Source of the DNA: Bacteroidota bacterium
GTDB taxonomy: Bacteria; Bacteroidota; Bacteroidia; Chitinophagales; Chitinophagaceae
Length of the DNA: 64,000 nucleotides
NCBI GenBank assembly: GCA_018267705.1
Contig: JAFDXX010000012.1
Coordinates: 62,001-126,000 of the forward strand
Direction: 5' to 3'
The notes beneath the pieces are model-generated. The model made no database searches, was not told where the DNA came from, and saw only the letters and a program-made list of their open reading frames with translations. The position numbers and the translations under genes were made by a program. This document shows, one piece after another, positions 35,693 through 44,634 of the stretch (positions within the stretch are counted from its first letter, which is position 1; every line of letters begins with the position of its first letter).

Positions 35693-38089
35693 TTACAATT
35701 TAAACGAAAGAGGCACATTAATTTTTACGGAAAAATTTCTGCCCATATTAAATACACCTTGCCTATTGGTTACATTATTTATATCGGTATACTTTAATCG
35801 GCTTAAACCACTTTGATAAGCAACATCTGTTATATTATTTGCCGACAAATAAATACCAAATAAAATTTTATTTGCATGTTGCACATCAGCACCTATACCA
35901 AAATTTAATAGAGAATAACCATTGGTAACAGTTTCTGTATTGTATGAAGTAAATATATTGTTTTGTTTAAATGTATTATCTAATTCAATTTTTGTATAAA
36001 AGTTTTTTAAGTTTTTAAACAATGATTTAAAGTTGCCTCTTAATTCATTCAATAATCTTGCTGCAGGCATAAATGGTATGTTTGATGAGCCTCCAAAACT
36101 TTCTGCAAATTGCCCGCGTACATAAGAAAAACTATTTTCAAAATGTAACCAATCTAAAGGGTGCGGGTGTATATCAATATTAAATTCTGCACCATATAAA
36201 AAAGCATTCGATTGACTAAATTGAAAAGCAGTGAGCATATTACCGTTTACATTTACTAAAGAATCTGTTCCCGTATTGTTCGATAATTTTCTGTAAAAAA
36301 TATAATTATTGATGTAATTATAAAAAGTAGAAACATTAACCGAAACATGTTCGGTATTTATTTCAACACCGCCATCAAACTGAAGAGATGTTTCCGATTT
36401 TAGATTTACATCTCCATACTCATATCTGTTTGTACCTTCATGTGCACCATTGCTTGCTAACTCGGCAACAGTTGGTGCTCTAAAACCTCTTGCTATATTG
36501 AATTTTAATGTAACTGTTTCAGATGCATTGTAACTTAAACCTGCACTTCCTGTTATATTTGAAAAATTTCTTTTAAAATCTTGAAATCTATTGTTGTAAT
36601 ATAAACTATGCAGGTTTCTATTATCGTATCGTAAACCTCCGCTCACAGTAAAATTGCTATTGAATGTTTTTCTTGTAAGAATAAAACTTCCTATATCAAA
36701 CTGGTTGTATTCGGGAATTAAAACTTGCATTGCCAAATTTCTGTTTTGTTGATACATTCCGTTTAAACCAAAAGAGGTTTTCCAACCGTTATGATCGGCT
36801 ATATTATATTGCAAATTATAATTAACTGTTTGCAGATTAAAATACAAATCGGGTGTAGTATAATTAGATGGATCTCCAAATTCTCTTCGCTGATTGTGTT
36901 GATACGCTGCTAAAAAAACTAATCTATCATTTCCTACACTAATATTATTATCTAAGGCAATTTTAAAATGTTGAACATGTTGATAAGGTGTAAAAAGGTT
37001 CCCATTTTTTAATTCTGTATCTGTTGCAATTCTTGCAAAAGGTGTTTCAGAATATATTAAAAATTTTCCTGTAGCAGAATCTCTTGTACCTTCAATAATA
37101 CCAAGCTTTTGATTAAAATTGCTAATTATTAAATGTGTATATCCCCAAGCTTTATTTAAACCAATATACCCACCAAAATTTCTTTCGTTAAAGCCACTAT
37201 TTAAAACATAACCATCATATTTATTTTGATAGCTTGAGGCATTTTTGTAAGTGCCGTAAATATTCCAATTAAAGCCGTTGGCATGGTTGGCTGCTATATT
37301 TCCGCTTATATTATATAAATTATTATTATCTGTAAAACCATTTGTTAGGTTAGCTTTTAAAGTACCTTGTGCAATAGGTGCATTAGTAATAAAATTTACA
37401 ACGCCTGCCATAGCATCGCTTCCATACATTAATGATGCAGGACCTTTCAGCACTTCTGCTTTTTGAATACTGTATTCATCAATTTCAATTCCATGCTCAT
37501 CTCCCCATTGTTGCCCCTCTTGCCTCACTCCATCGTTAATCACTACTAATCTGTTATAACCCAAACCACGAATAACAGGTTTTGAAATAGCCGGGCCGGT
37601 TGATAGTGCAGCCACACCCGGAACCTGATGTGTAAGAGCATCAATGATATTTGTAGAAGCTTCTTTTAATAAATCTGTTTTTTTTACAATTGAAATGGGT
37701 TGCACAGATTCTTTTGTTTTTATTGCCGATGCTACACCTGTAACGGTTACATTTTCATGCTCGGCATACGTAATTTTTAAAGCAAAATTTTTAGTAACCG
37801 TTCCGTTTATTTCAATAGTTTGAATATTGCTTTCATATCCTTGAAAAGAAACTTCAACCAAATATTTTCCCGAAGGAACAGTAGGTGTGGTAAAGGTTCC
37901 GTCATCTTTTGTAACGGCCCCAGTTTTTATTTCGGTAATATATATTGAAGCACCAACCAAAGGTTTGTTAGTGGTTGCATCGGTTACTTTACCGGTAAGC
38001 AAGCCTTTATCTGCAATTAAAGAAAAAGAAGACAACAATAATATTGTAAAAAGTGAACACACCCCAATAACAAGTTTTTTGTTACGCAT
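35693..38089 (-). CDS. TonB-dependent receptor, probable metal (zinc-type) uptake
   Basis: A 798-residue outer-membrane receptor. A signal peptide (about 1-26) is followed by a carboxypeptidase-regulatory-like domain (LTGKVTDATTNKPLVGASIY, about 31-108), a plug from about 115 and a barrel ending in NVPLSFKL. The plug loop QWGDEHGIEID (194-204) with GVRQEGQ before it is characteristic of heavy-metal receptors such as ZnuD. The small Cys/His-rich exported protein just upstream (start near 38488) supports a metal role. No Zur box was identified. Confidence 0.85.
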   Translation of the reverse strand: MRNKKLVIGVCSLFTILLLSSFSLIADKGLLTGKVTDATTNKPLVGASIYITEIKTGAVTKDDGTFTTPTVPSGKYLVEVSFQGYESNIQTIEINGTVTKNFALKITYAEHENVTVTGVASAIKTKESVQPISIVKKTDLLKEASTNIIDALTHQVPGVAALSTGPAISKPVIRGLGYNRLVVINDGVRQEGQQWGDEHGIEIDEYSIQKAEVLKGPASLMYGSDAMAGVVNFITNAPIAQGTLKANLTNGFTDNNNLYNISGNIAANHANGFNWNIYGTYKNASSYQNKYDGYVLNSGFNERNFGGYIGLNKAWGYTHLIISNFNQKLGIIEGTRDSATGKFLIYSETPFARIATDTELKNGNLFTPYQHVQHFKIALDNNISVGNDRLVFLAAYQHNQRREFGDPSNYTTPDLYFNLQTVNYNLQYNIADHNGWKTSFGLNGMYQQNRNLAMQVLIPEYNQFDIGSFILTRKTFNSNFTVSGGLRYDNRNLHSLYYNNRFQDFKRNFSNITGSAGLSYNASETVTLKFNIARGFRAPTVAELASNGAHEGTNRYEYGDVNLKSETSLQFDGGVEINTEHVSVNVSTFYNYINNYIFYRKLSNNTGTDSLVNVNGNMLTAFQFSQSNAFLYGAEFNIDIHPHPLDWLHFENSFSYVRGQFAESFGGSSNIPFMPAARLLNELRGNFKSLFKNLKNFYTKIELDNTFKQNNIFTSYNTETVTNGYSLLNFGIGADVQHANKILFGIYLSANNITDVAYQSGLSRLKYTDINNVTNRQGVFNMGRNFSVKINVPLSFKL

Positions 38090-38149
38090 TATAAAAATGT
38101 TTAATCAAATAAATTGAATGAAAAATAAAAATTGATAGACTGAAAATGT

Positions 38150-38488
38150 TTAAACTATTGGAGGTGCCCTTAATGATGCTAAATGATAATGAAACGATAA
38201 ATAGATGGAAGAAAAAACTGTTTGTTGAATAACAGCATAAGATTGATAAAAAACAGGAATATTGAATTGAGTAAAATAAAAAGGAACATCTACAACAAAA
38301 TTATCACAATTGCATTTTATGCCAACCTCATGAAAATGTGTAACAGGCGATTTATCCTTACAAACAATACCAACATCTTTGTGCGTTGCAATAGTATTAT
38401 GCAGAATAATTTTAGGCGTAATACCCAAAGCAAATGCTGCTAAAAGAAAAACAGCGATTATTTTTTGTATGAAAATTTTCGTTTTCAA
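38150..38488 (-). CDS. Small exported Cys/His-rich protein upstream of the metal receptor
   Basis: The frame is open to 38629, but that start would overlap the divergent sigma factor gene. A TTG at 38488 gives a 112-residue protein starting KTKIFIQKIIAVFLLAAFAL, a good signal peptide or anchor, and is preferred; the start is uncertain. The mature part contains several His and Cys (HKDVGIVCKDKSPVTHFHEV and then KCNCDN) that could bind a metal, and ends RAPPIV. It lies 60 bp upstream of the receptor on the same strand. No family was recognised. Metal binding is inference from composition and neighbour. Confidence 0.55.
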   Translation of the reverse strand: MKTKIFIQKIIAVFLLAAFALGITPKIILHNTIATHKDVGIVCKDKSPVTHFHEVGIKCNCDNFVVDVPFYFTQFNIPVFYQSYAVIQQTVFSSIYLSFHYHLASLRAPPIV

Positions 38489-38613
38489 ATTTGAAACTAC
38501 GTTGCAAAATAACTCAGATCCTTGAATTACCCCAAAAAATTTGCTCTTCACCCAAAATAAGCAGCATAATATCAATAAGAATGTCCTATATTTAGGGGTA
38601 AAATCATTCCCAC

Positions 38614-39189
38614 ATGACAGAACAGGCAATTATTGCAGGTTGCTTGCAAAACGAAACAATTGCACAAAAAGCGTTATATGATAAATATAGCTCTAAAATG
38701 TTGGCAGTTTGTTATCGTTTTGCACAAACTCGCGAAGATGCTGAAGATATGTTGCAGGAAGCATTTATTAAAGTGTTTACCCAAATACATACGTTTAGAA
38801 ATGAGGGCGTTTTTGAAGGTTGGATAAGAAGAATTATTGTGCATACATGTATTAATTCATTAAAAAAGAATCAGAAGTTTAATGAACATATAAGTTTAGA
38901 ATACGCACAAAACATTCAAGTAAAAGAAGAATCTATCGCTTCTATTTTACAAGGAAAACAAATAATTGAATGTATCAGGCTTTTGCCTTTAGGTTATAAA
39001 ACGGTTTTAAACTTGTATGCGATTGAAGGCTATAGTCATAAAGAAATTGGACAAATGTTAGAAATTGGAGAAAGTACCAGCAGAAGCCAATTTACCAGAG
39101 CAAAAATAATGTTAGAAACAATTTTAGTTAAAAAGAAAATTATTGAAAAACCAGCAGATGCATTTGCAACTTTAGTAGCAGTAATATAA
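38614..39189 (+). CDS. RNA polymerase sigma factor, ECF (sigma-70) family
   Basis: A 191-residue ECF sigma factor. Region 2 lies at about 20-85, with EDAEDMLQEAFIKVF (41-55) for core and -10 recognition. Region 4 lies at about 115-170, with the helix-turn-helix around EGYSHKEIGQMLEIGESTSRS. It would direct RNA polymerase to its own promoters. The next gene, 30 bp downstream, encodes a protein with an internal membrane helix and a barrel-like end that may be its regulator. A TATATTTA sequence upstream is a weak promoter candidate. Confidence 0.94.
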   Translation: MTEQAIIAGCLQNETIAQKALYDKYSSKMLAVCYRFAQTREDAEDMLQEAFIKVFTQIHTFRNEGVFEGWIRRIIVHTCINSLKKNQKFNEHISLEYAQNIQVKEESIASILQGKQIIECIRLLPLGYKTVLNLYAIEGYSHKEIGQMLEIGESTSRSQFTRAKIMLETILVKKKIIEKPADAFATLVAVI

Positions 39190-39219
39190 GTTTTAAAAGT
39201 ACAGTTGCACAGCAATTTT

Positions 39220-40638
39220 ATGAGAAGCACAAACAACATAAACGAAAAGTTTGAGCAGTGGTTACAAAACGAAACGGAAGATCAAAAAATGTATCCATCT
39301 GAAACCGTATGGGAAAACATACGTACAGAAATACATGGAAACAAGTCTTGGCCTGCTTTAACAATTGCTTCTTTATTAATTATAATAAGCCTTGGTGTAA
39401 TCACGTTTTTGAATTATCCGCCAAAAAATATTCTGCTGAAAACTATACCAAACCAACCTTTTAATACTACAGAAAATAACAATCTTTCAGAAAAACAAAC
39501 AGTGGCTATTGCCTCTAATAATGAAGAGTTTGTGAACCAAATAAACCCTAATCGTTATACACAACAAACATTAAAAGTAATTAACGAAGAAATACAACTA
39601 ATGAAAGATGGAAATGTATCTTTCACATTAACCAAACCTAAGTTTAATATTGCAGTACTGAATATTCCTTATACACCCATAGCATCTTTACCTAAAAAAC
39701 AAATAATAGTTTCTACTGCAACAACCATTACTTCAACAAACAATACTGCTGATAGTGAAGAAGACAACTTCTATCTAAATACAGACAGCAATAATTATAA
39801 TAAATCTACTACTACAAGAAAAAGCAACCTTCCTTCTATTAACGAAAGTATTGCCAATGAAAATGGCAATAACAATGCCGATGAATATGTAAAAACTTTT
39901 GGAGCAAACAAAACAAAAACAACTAAAACTCTTCGTAAACTTAGTTGGCAGCTATATATTTCTCCTTCTGTTAGTTACAGAAAATTAGAAGATGAAGCTT
40001 CTTATAATTTATATACTGGCACAAATGTAAATAGTGCAGTAAAACACAAACCTGCTTTAGGTTTAGAAGTTGGTTTCGGGCTGTCATACAATTTAACCAA
40101 AAACTTTTCTATTAAAACAGGTCTGCAATTTAATATGCGACAATATTATATAGATGCAAATAGAAATTGGGGCATGGCAACTTTTGCATTTGTACAAAAC
40201 AATCATTTAGATTCTATTAGTTTCCTATCTGCATATAGCAATGCAAACAATAGCACCGTCAACTTTGGTTCTACCAAATTAGACAATAAACTTTATCAAC
40301 TTTCTATTCCTATAGGATTTGAATGGAATGTTTTACAATTAAAAAAATTCGGTGTAAGTATTGGCGGAAGCATTCAACCAACCTTTACATTAAATAAAAA
40401 TATTTATATGATATCGAACGATTATAAATATTATGCAGATGGCGAATCGTTCTTTCGTAAATGGAACTATAATAGCAGTGGAGAATTATTATTCAATTAC
40501 CAGTTAAACAATGGATCCAAATTATTTTTTGGCCCACAAATACGCTACCAACACTTACCTACCTACAACGATTTATATTCTATTAAAGAACATCGCTTAG
40601 ATTACGGTATTAAATTCGGTATAAGCAGACCATTCTAA
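39220..40638 (+). CDS. Protein with cytoplasmic head, one inner-membrane helix and outer-membrane-barrel-like C terminus
   Basis: The ATG at 39220 (MRSTNNINEKFEQWLQNETE) is preferred over the TTG at 39205; 472 residues. The first 44 residues are charged and soluble, and a hydrophobic helix follows at about 45-65 (PALTIASLLIIISLGVITF). A long low-complexity Ser/Thr/Asn-rich linker reaches to about 235. The last 230 residues have alternating amphipathic strands (LGLEVGFGLSYNLTKNFSIKT; final LDYGIKFGISRPF with terminal Phe), as in outer-membrane barrels. There is no ordinary signal peptide. Such proteins often follow ECF sigma genes in Bacteroidota, and a role as anti-sigma or sensor is inferred only from position. 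Confidence 0.6.
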   Translation: MRSTNNINEKFEQWLQNETEDQKMYPSETVWENIRTEIHGNKSWPALTIASLLIIISLGVITFLNYPPKNILLKTIPNQPFNTTENNNLSEKQTVAIASNNEEFVNQINPNRYTQQTLKVINEEIQLMKDGNVSFTLTKPKFNIAVLNIPYTPIASLPKKQIIVSTATTITSTNNTADSEEDNFYLNTDSNNYNKSTTTRKSNLPSINESIANENGNNNADEYVKTFGANKTKTTKTLRKLSWQLYISPSVSYRKLEDEASYNLYTGTNVNSAVKHKPALGLEVGFGLSYNLTKNFSIKTGLQFNMRQYYIDANRNWGMATFAFVQNNHLDSISFLSAYSNANNSTVNFGSTKLDNKLYQLSIPIGFEWNVLQLKKFGVSIGGSIQPTFTLNKNIYMISNDYKYYADGESFFRKWNYNSSGELLFNYQLNNGSKLFFGPQIRYQHLPTYNDLYSIKEHRLDYGIKFGISRPF

Positions 40639-40680
40639 ACATTTTTTCATAAGTATATGCATGCACAATAATTTTGTTGC

Positions 40681-41259
40681 ATGAGGCAATTATATTTTAT
40701 CGTTTTTACAGTTAGCATATTAATAAGTTGTAACAGTAATAAAAAACAAAAAGCTATTCAGCAAACAAATACAGATACAACAGCTTTTTTTCCGGTGAAT
40801 GATTATTTAAGTAATGACATTGAAGACGTACAAAAAACACCTTACTTAATTATAAAAAAAGTTTACGAGAATAAAATTTTAAAAGATTCAATTGTAATTA
40901 ATGCTAAAGAATTTACTGCATTAGCAAATATTTTTTTATCGAAAAATATTACACAGCCACAATTACATTCATTATATAAGCCTTCTTTATTTAATGATTT
41001 ATCTACCCAAAGCATAACTTTTACTTACGATGCCTTACGCGATACATTACCTGTAAGAAGCGTAATGATTTTATTAAACGATGAAACCAATAAATTAAAA
41101 AATGTTTTTATTACATCAGTAAACACAAGCAATAATACAATTATAAACGAGCGGTTAACATGGAATGCAGGAAAAAATTTTAGCATTCATCATGATATAA
41201 AAAAAGAAAATTTACCAGAAACCATAGAAACAACAATTGTAAGTTGGAATGACAAATAA
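40681..41259 (+). CDS. Predicted lipoprotein of unknown function
   Basis: A 192-residue protein with signal and lipobox (LISCNSNKK, Cys17). After the lipid anchor come a short polar linker and a compact alpha/beta domain with several charged strands (TPYLIIKKVYENKILKDSIV). No known domain was recognised. It overlaps the start of uvrC by 11 bases, so it is translationally coupled to a DNA repair gene, a combination whose meaning is unclear. It lies about 42 bp downstream of the sigma-linked gene. Confidence 0.65.
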   Translation: MRQLYFIVFTVSILISCNSNKKQKAIQQTNTDTTAFFPVNDYLSNDIEDVQKTPYLIIKKVYENKILKDSIVINAKEFTALANIFLSKNITQPQLHSLYKPSLFNDLSTQSITFTYDALRDTLPVRSVMILLNDETNKLKNVFITSVNTSNNTIINERLTWNAGKNFSIHHDIKKENLPETIETTIVSWNDK

Positions 41260-43057
41260 TGAATTTCAAAAAATAGCACCAACACTTCCACTACAACCCG
41301 GTATATACAAATACTTTAGTGTAGATGCAGAATTATTGTATGTAGGCAAAGCCAAAAATTTACGAAAAAGAATTAGTTCATATTTCAGCAAAACACATAC
41401 ATCATATAAAACACACGAACTTGTTAAACGCATTCATCATATAGAATTTACAATTGTTGATTCTGAGCAAGATGCTTTTTTATTAGAAAATTCTTTAATA
41501 AAACAATTTCGCCCATTATTCAATATTAGTTTAAAAGACGATAAAACATATCCCTTTGTTGTAATAAAAAAAGAACCATTTCCACGAGTATTTTTAACAA
41601 GAAAAAAAATAAATGATGGCTCAGAATATCTTGGCCCATTTACATCTACCGGTAAGTTAAGAGAATTGTTAGAGTTCATTAAACAATTTATTCCATTAAG
41701 AACATGCAAACTAAACCTTACTGAAAATAATATTTCCAAAAAAAAATTCAAAGTTTGTTTAGAATATCATTTAGGTAATTGTAAAGGCCCTTGCGAAGCT
41801 TTACAAACAGCAACAGATTATGCCGAAGGTTTACAACATATAAAAGAAATTTTAAAAGGAAATTTATCAGGCATTATAAATTATTATAAAAATGAAATGC
41901 AGCAAAATGTTGCCAGCCTTGCATTTGAGAAAGCTGAAATAATTAAGAAAAAAATAGAATATTTAGAAAACTATCAAGCACGTTCTGTTATTGTAAGTAA
42001 ACATGTAAACAATATAGATGTATTTTCTATTTTAAAAGATGAAGATATTGCTTATGTAAATTATTTAATGGTGCAAAACGGAACAATTGTGCAAACGCAT
42101 ACAGTACCATTACAAACACACTTAGAAGAATCTGAACAAGAAGTTTTAAGCTATGCCATTAGTAATTTACGAGAAACCTTTAACAGCCTTTCAAATGAAA
42201 TTATTGTACCCTTTGAAATTGAATATGCCGAAAAAAATATTATTATAACTATACCCAAAAGCGGCGACAAAAAAAAGTTGCTCGATTTGTCAATAAAAAA
42301 TGTAAACTATTTTAAATTAGAAATTAAAAAGAAAAAAATTCTTCATTTAGAAGAAAAGACAGATATAGAAAAGGAAAATATATTAGACGAGTTAAAAAAT
42401 TATTTGCAATTACAAGCAGCACCAATACATATTGAGTGTTTTGATAATTCAAATTTTCAAGGAAGTTTTCCTGTATCGGCAATGGTTTGTTTTAAAAATG
42501 GGTTACCAAGCAAAAAAGATTATAGGCATTTTAACGTAAAAACAGTTGAAGGCATTAACGATTTTGCCACAATGAAAGAAGTTGTTTACAGAAGATATAA
42601 ACGTTTAAAAGAAATGCAACAACCTTTTCCTCAATTAGTTATTATAGATGGTGGAAAAGGTCAACTGGGTGCCGCATTAGAGGCAATGAAAGATTTAGAG
42701 TTAAACGGAGAACTAACTTTTATTGGTTTAGCAAAAAATGAAGAAGAAATATTTTTTGCAGGAGACAAACAATCTATTAAATTACCTTGGAATAGTAACA
42801 GTTTAAAATTAATTCGAAGAATAAGAGATGAGGTACACCGGTTTGGTATTACCTTTCATAGAAATAAACGATCAAAAGGAACTTTTAAAAATGAGTTAGA
42901 AAATATTAAAGGTATTGGAGAAGAAACAGTCAATCAACTTTTAAAAACATTTAAATCGGTAAAAAACATTAAAACAAAAAATAAAGAAGAGATTGCAACA
43001 ATAATTGGTAATTCAAAAGCAAAATTAATAACACAATATTTTAATAATAAACTGTAA
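41249..43057 (+). CDS. uvrC: Excinuclease ABC subunit C
   Basis: A 602-residue nucleotide excision repair nuclease that cuts on both sides of a lesion with UvrA and UvrB. Visible parts include the GIY-YIG domain (PGIYKYFSVDAELLYVGKAK, about 17-36), a UVR motif near 195-235, the endonuclease domain with ECFDNSNFQGSFPVS and VIIDGGKGQLG carrying catalytic Asp residues, and C-terminal HhH motifs (ENIKGIGEETVNQLL). All are complete. The start overlaps the lipoprotein gene by 11 bases. Confidence 0.96.
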   Translation: MTNNEFQKIAPTLPLQPGIYKYFSVDAELLYVGKAKNLRKRISSYFSKTHTSYKTHELVKRIHHIEFTIVDSEQDAFLLENSLIKQFRPLFNISLKDDKTYPFVVIKKEPFPRVFLTRKKINDGSEYLGPFTSTGKLRELLEFIKQFIPLRTCKLNLTENNISKKKFKVCLEYHLGNCKGPCEALQTATDYAEGLQHIKEILKGNLSGIINYYKNEMQQNVASLAFEKAEIIKKKIEYLENYQARSVIVSKHVNNIDVFSILKDEDIAYVNYLMVQNGTIVQTHTVPLQTHLEESEQEVLSYAISNLRETFNSLSNEIIVPFEIEYAEKNIIITIPKSGDKKKLLDLSIKNVNYFKLEIKKKKILHLEEKTDIEKENILDELKNYLQLQAAPIHIECFDNSNFQGSFPVSAMVCFKNGLPSKKDYRHFNVKTVEGINDFATMKEVVYRRYKRLKEMQQPFPQLVIIDGGKGQLGAALEAMKDLELNGELTFIGLAKNEEEIFFAGDKQSIKLPWNSNSLKLIRRIRDEVHRFGITFHRNKRSKGTFKNELENIKGIGEETVNQLLKTFKSVKNIKTKNKEEIATIIGNSKAKLITQYFNNKL

Positions 43058-43060
43058 TTT

Positions 43061-43204
43061 ATGAATGAATTAGTTGAAAAAATTTGTGCTGAAGCAAATA
43101 TTGCACCCGAACAAGCACAAAAAGCATTAGAAGCCGTTGCAGATTTTATAAAAGAAAAATTTCCGATGATGGCCGGTGCGGTTGATAAATTGTTTCAAGG
43201 TTAA
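43061..43204 (+). CDS. 47-residue conserved-looking small protein after uvrC
   Basis: This gene begins three bases after the uvrC stop and encodes MNELVEKICAEANIAPEQA and a helical remainder ending MMAGAVDKLFQG. The composition (alternating charged and Ala-rich heptads) suggests a small helical protein, similar in feel to the ends of DUF2267/DUF2780 proteins. Tight spacing to uvrC and good codon use support it being real. Its function is unknown, and no match to a named family can be claimed. Confidence 0.6.
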   Translation: MNELVEKICAEANIAPEQAQKALEAVADFIKEKFPMMAGAVDKLFQG

Positions 43205-43283
43205 TTGCTACTAAAAGAACAGAAAGTACAAGTGTGCGACGCAAGAAAAGTTTAATAATTATTCTATTGCTTGGCTCATGCAA

Positions 43284-44423
43284 TTAACTTAACACATTTC
43301 TGGCAATAACAATTTTTTGAATTTCGCTGGTGCCCTCGCCAATGGTGCATAATTTGGCGTCTCGGTAAAATTTTTCTACCGGAAAATCTTTAGTATAACC
43401 GTAGCCGCCAAAAATTTGTACTGCATCGTTAGCAACTTTTACAGCAACCTCGCTACAATAATATTTTGCCATAGCACTTTGCTTGGTAAGTTTTTCGTGG
43501 CGTTCTTTTAAATCGCAGGCTTGTAGTAATAATAAATCTGCAGCAGCAATTTCTGTTGCCATATCTGCCAGCTTAAAACTTATGCCTTGAAAATTAGCAA
43601 TGGGCTGCCCAAACTGATGGCGTTCTTTTGCATATTTAATTGCAGCCTCGTATGCACCTTGTGCAATACCAACGGCTAATGCCGCAATTGAAATTCTGCC
43701 GCCATCTAATATTTTTAATGATTGTCTGAAACCATCTCCTACTTCGCCCAAACGTTGCTCATCACTTATTATACAATTATCAAATATCATTTCTGCTGTT
43801 TCGCTTGCACGCATTCCTAATTTATTTTCTTTCTTTCCTGCATTAAAACCTTTGGTTCCTCTTTCAATTATAAATGCAGTGCTGTTGCCGCTTGTATGTG
43901 GTTCTCCTGTTCTGCAAATAACTACAGCAACATCTCCACTTTTGCCATGTGTTATCCAACATTTGGTTCCGTTAATAATCCAATTACTTCCATCTTTTAT
44001 GGCAATTGTTTGCATATTGCCTGCATCACTTCCGGTATTGGCTTCGGTTAAACCCCATGCTCCTATAAATTCGCCGCTTGCTAATTTTGGTAAATATTTT
44101 TTCTTTTGATATTCATTACCAAAAGTTAATATATGATTGGTGCAAAGAGAATTGTGTGCAGCCAAACTTAAACCCACAGAGCCACACACTTTAGAAATTT
44201 CTTTAATAATTGAAACATACTCAAAATAACCTAGACCTGCACCGCCATAAGCTTCGGGTACTAATACACCCATTAAACCTAATTGCCCTAATTGTTTAAA
44301 TGTTTGAACGGGAAATTCTTGTGTTTCATCCCACTGCATTACATGTGGTAAAATATGTTGTTGTGCAAAATCTTTAGCTGTTTGTGCAACTTGTTGTGTT
44401 AATTCTGATGAAGCAAAATTCAT
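43284..44423 (-). CDS. Acyl-CoA dehydrogenase (short-chain/isovaleryl type)
   Basis: The ATG at 44423 (MNFASSELTQQVAQTAKDF) is preferred; the frame reaches 44453. The 379-residue FAD enzyme introduces a 2,3-double bond into acyl-CoA. GAWGLTEANTGSDAGNMQT and WITHGKSGDVAVV match the FAD-binding middle domain. The C-terminal YRDAKLCTIGEGTSEIQK carries the catalytic Glu and the adenine-binding segment. Acyl-chain preference is not readable; a short or branched chain is likely. A perfect 11-bp inverted repeat lies 20 bases upstream of the start. Confidence 0.94.
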   Translation of the reverse strand: MNFASSELTQQVAQTAKDFAQQHILPHVMQWDETQEFPVQTFKQLGQLGLMGVLVPEAYGGAGLGYFEYVSIIKEISKVCGSVGLSLAAHNSLCTNHILTFGNEYQKKKYLPKLASGEFIGAWGLTEANTGSDAGNMQTIAIKDGSNWIINGTKCWITHGKSGDVAVVICRTGEPHTSGNSTAFIIERGTKGFNAGKKENKLGMRASETAEMIFDNCIISDEQRLGEVGDGFRQSLKILDGGRISIAALAVGIAQGAYEAAIKYAKERHQFGQPIANFQGISFKLADMATEIAAADLLLLQACDLKERHEKLTKQSAMAKYYCSEVAVKVANDAVQIFGGYGYTKDFPVEKFYRDAKLCTIGEGTSEIQKIVIARNVLS

Positions 44424-44443
44424 TCTATAAGTTTTAAAGTAAC

Positions 44444-44468
44444 AACCCTGCAAATTGTTTGCAGGGTT
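44444..44468. promoter_or_regulatory. Perfect 25-base palindrome upstream of the acyl-CoA dehydrogenase gene (possible operator)
   Basis: AACCCTGCAAA, three bases, then TTTGCAGGGTT form a perfect dyad 20 bases before the ATG at 44423. No T tract follows on either strand, so it is not an intrinsic terminator. Position and symmetry suit a binding site for a dimeric repressor such as a TetR- or GntR-type regulator of fatty-acid genes. No such regulator is in the window. Confidence 0.45.
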
Positions 44469-44491
44469 GAGGTCAGCAATCGTAAAAGGCC

Positions 44492-44516
44492 AAAATTAAA
44501 AACTAACAAATGTTAG
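44492..44516 (-). terminator. Weak intrinsic terminator downstream of the ComEA-like gene
   Basis: CTAACA and TGTTAG (44503-44516) pair around two bases, and on the minus strand TTTTTAATTTTG follows. It is short and AT-rich and lies about 120 bases past the ComEA-like stop codon. Confidence 0.4.
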
Positions 44517-44634
44517 CTTTAAACAAAAATAGTATGATTTTCTATTCTACCAAATTTCATTTATTATATCTTCTAAAACATTTTTAATTAAGCGTATTAT
44601 GGCTTCAATAAATTATTATGTAATACAATAAAAG

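Noticed and set aside
38489..38629. Longer N terminus of the Cys/His-rich protein
   Set aside because: It would overlap the start of the divergent sigma factor gene and place the signal peptide 48 residues inside the protein.
44444..44468. Palindrome read as an intrinsic terminator of the ComEA-like gene
   Set aside because: No T tract follows on either strand and a better terminator-like hairpin lies at 44492-44516; the operator reading is kept instead.
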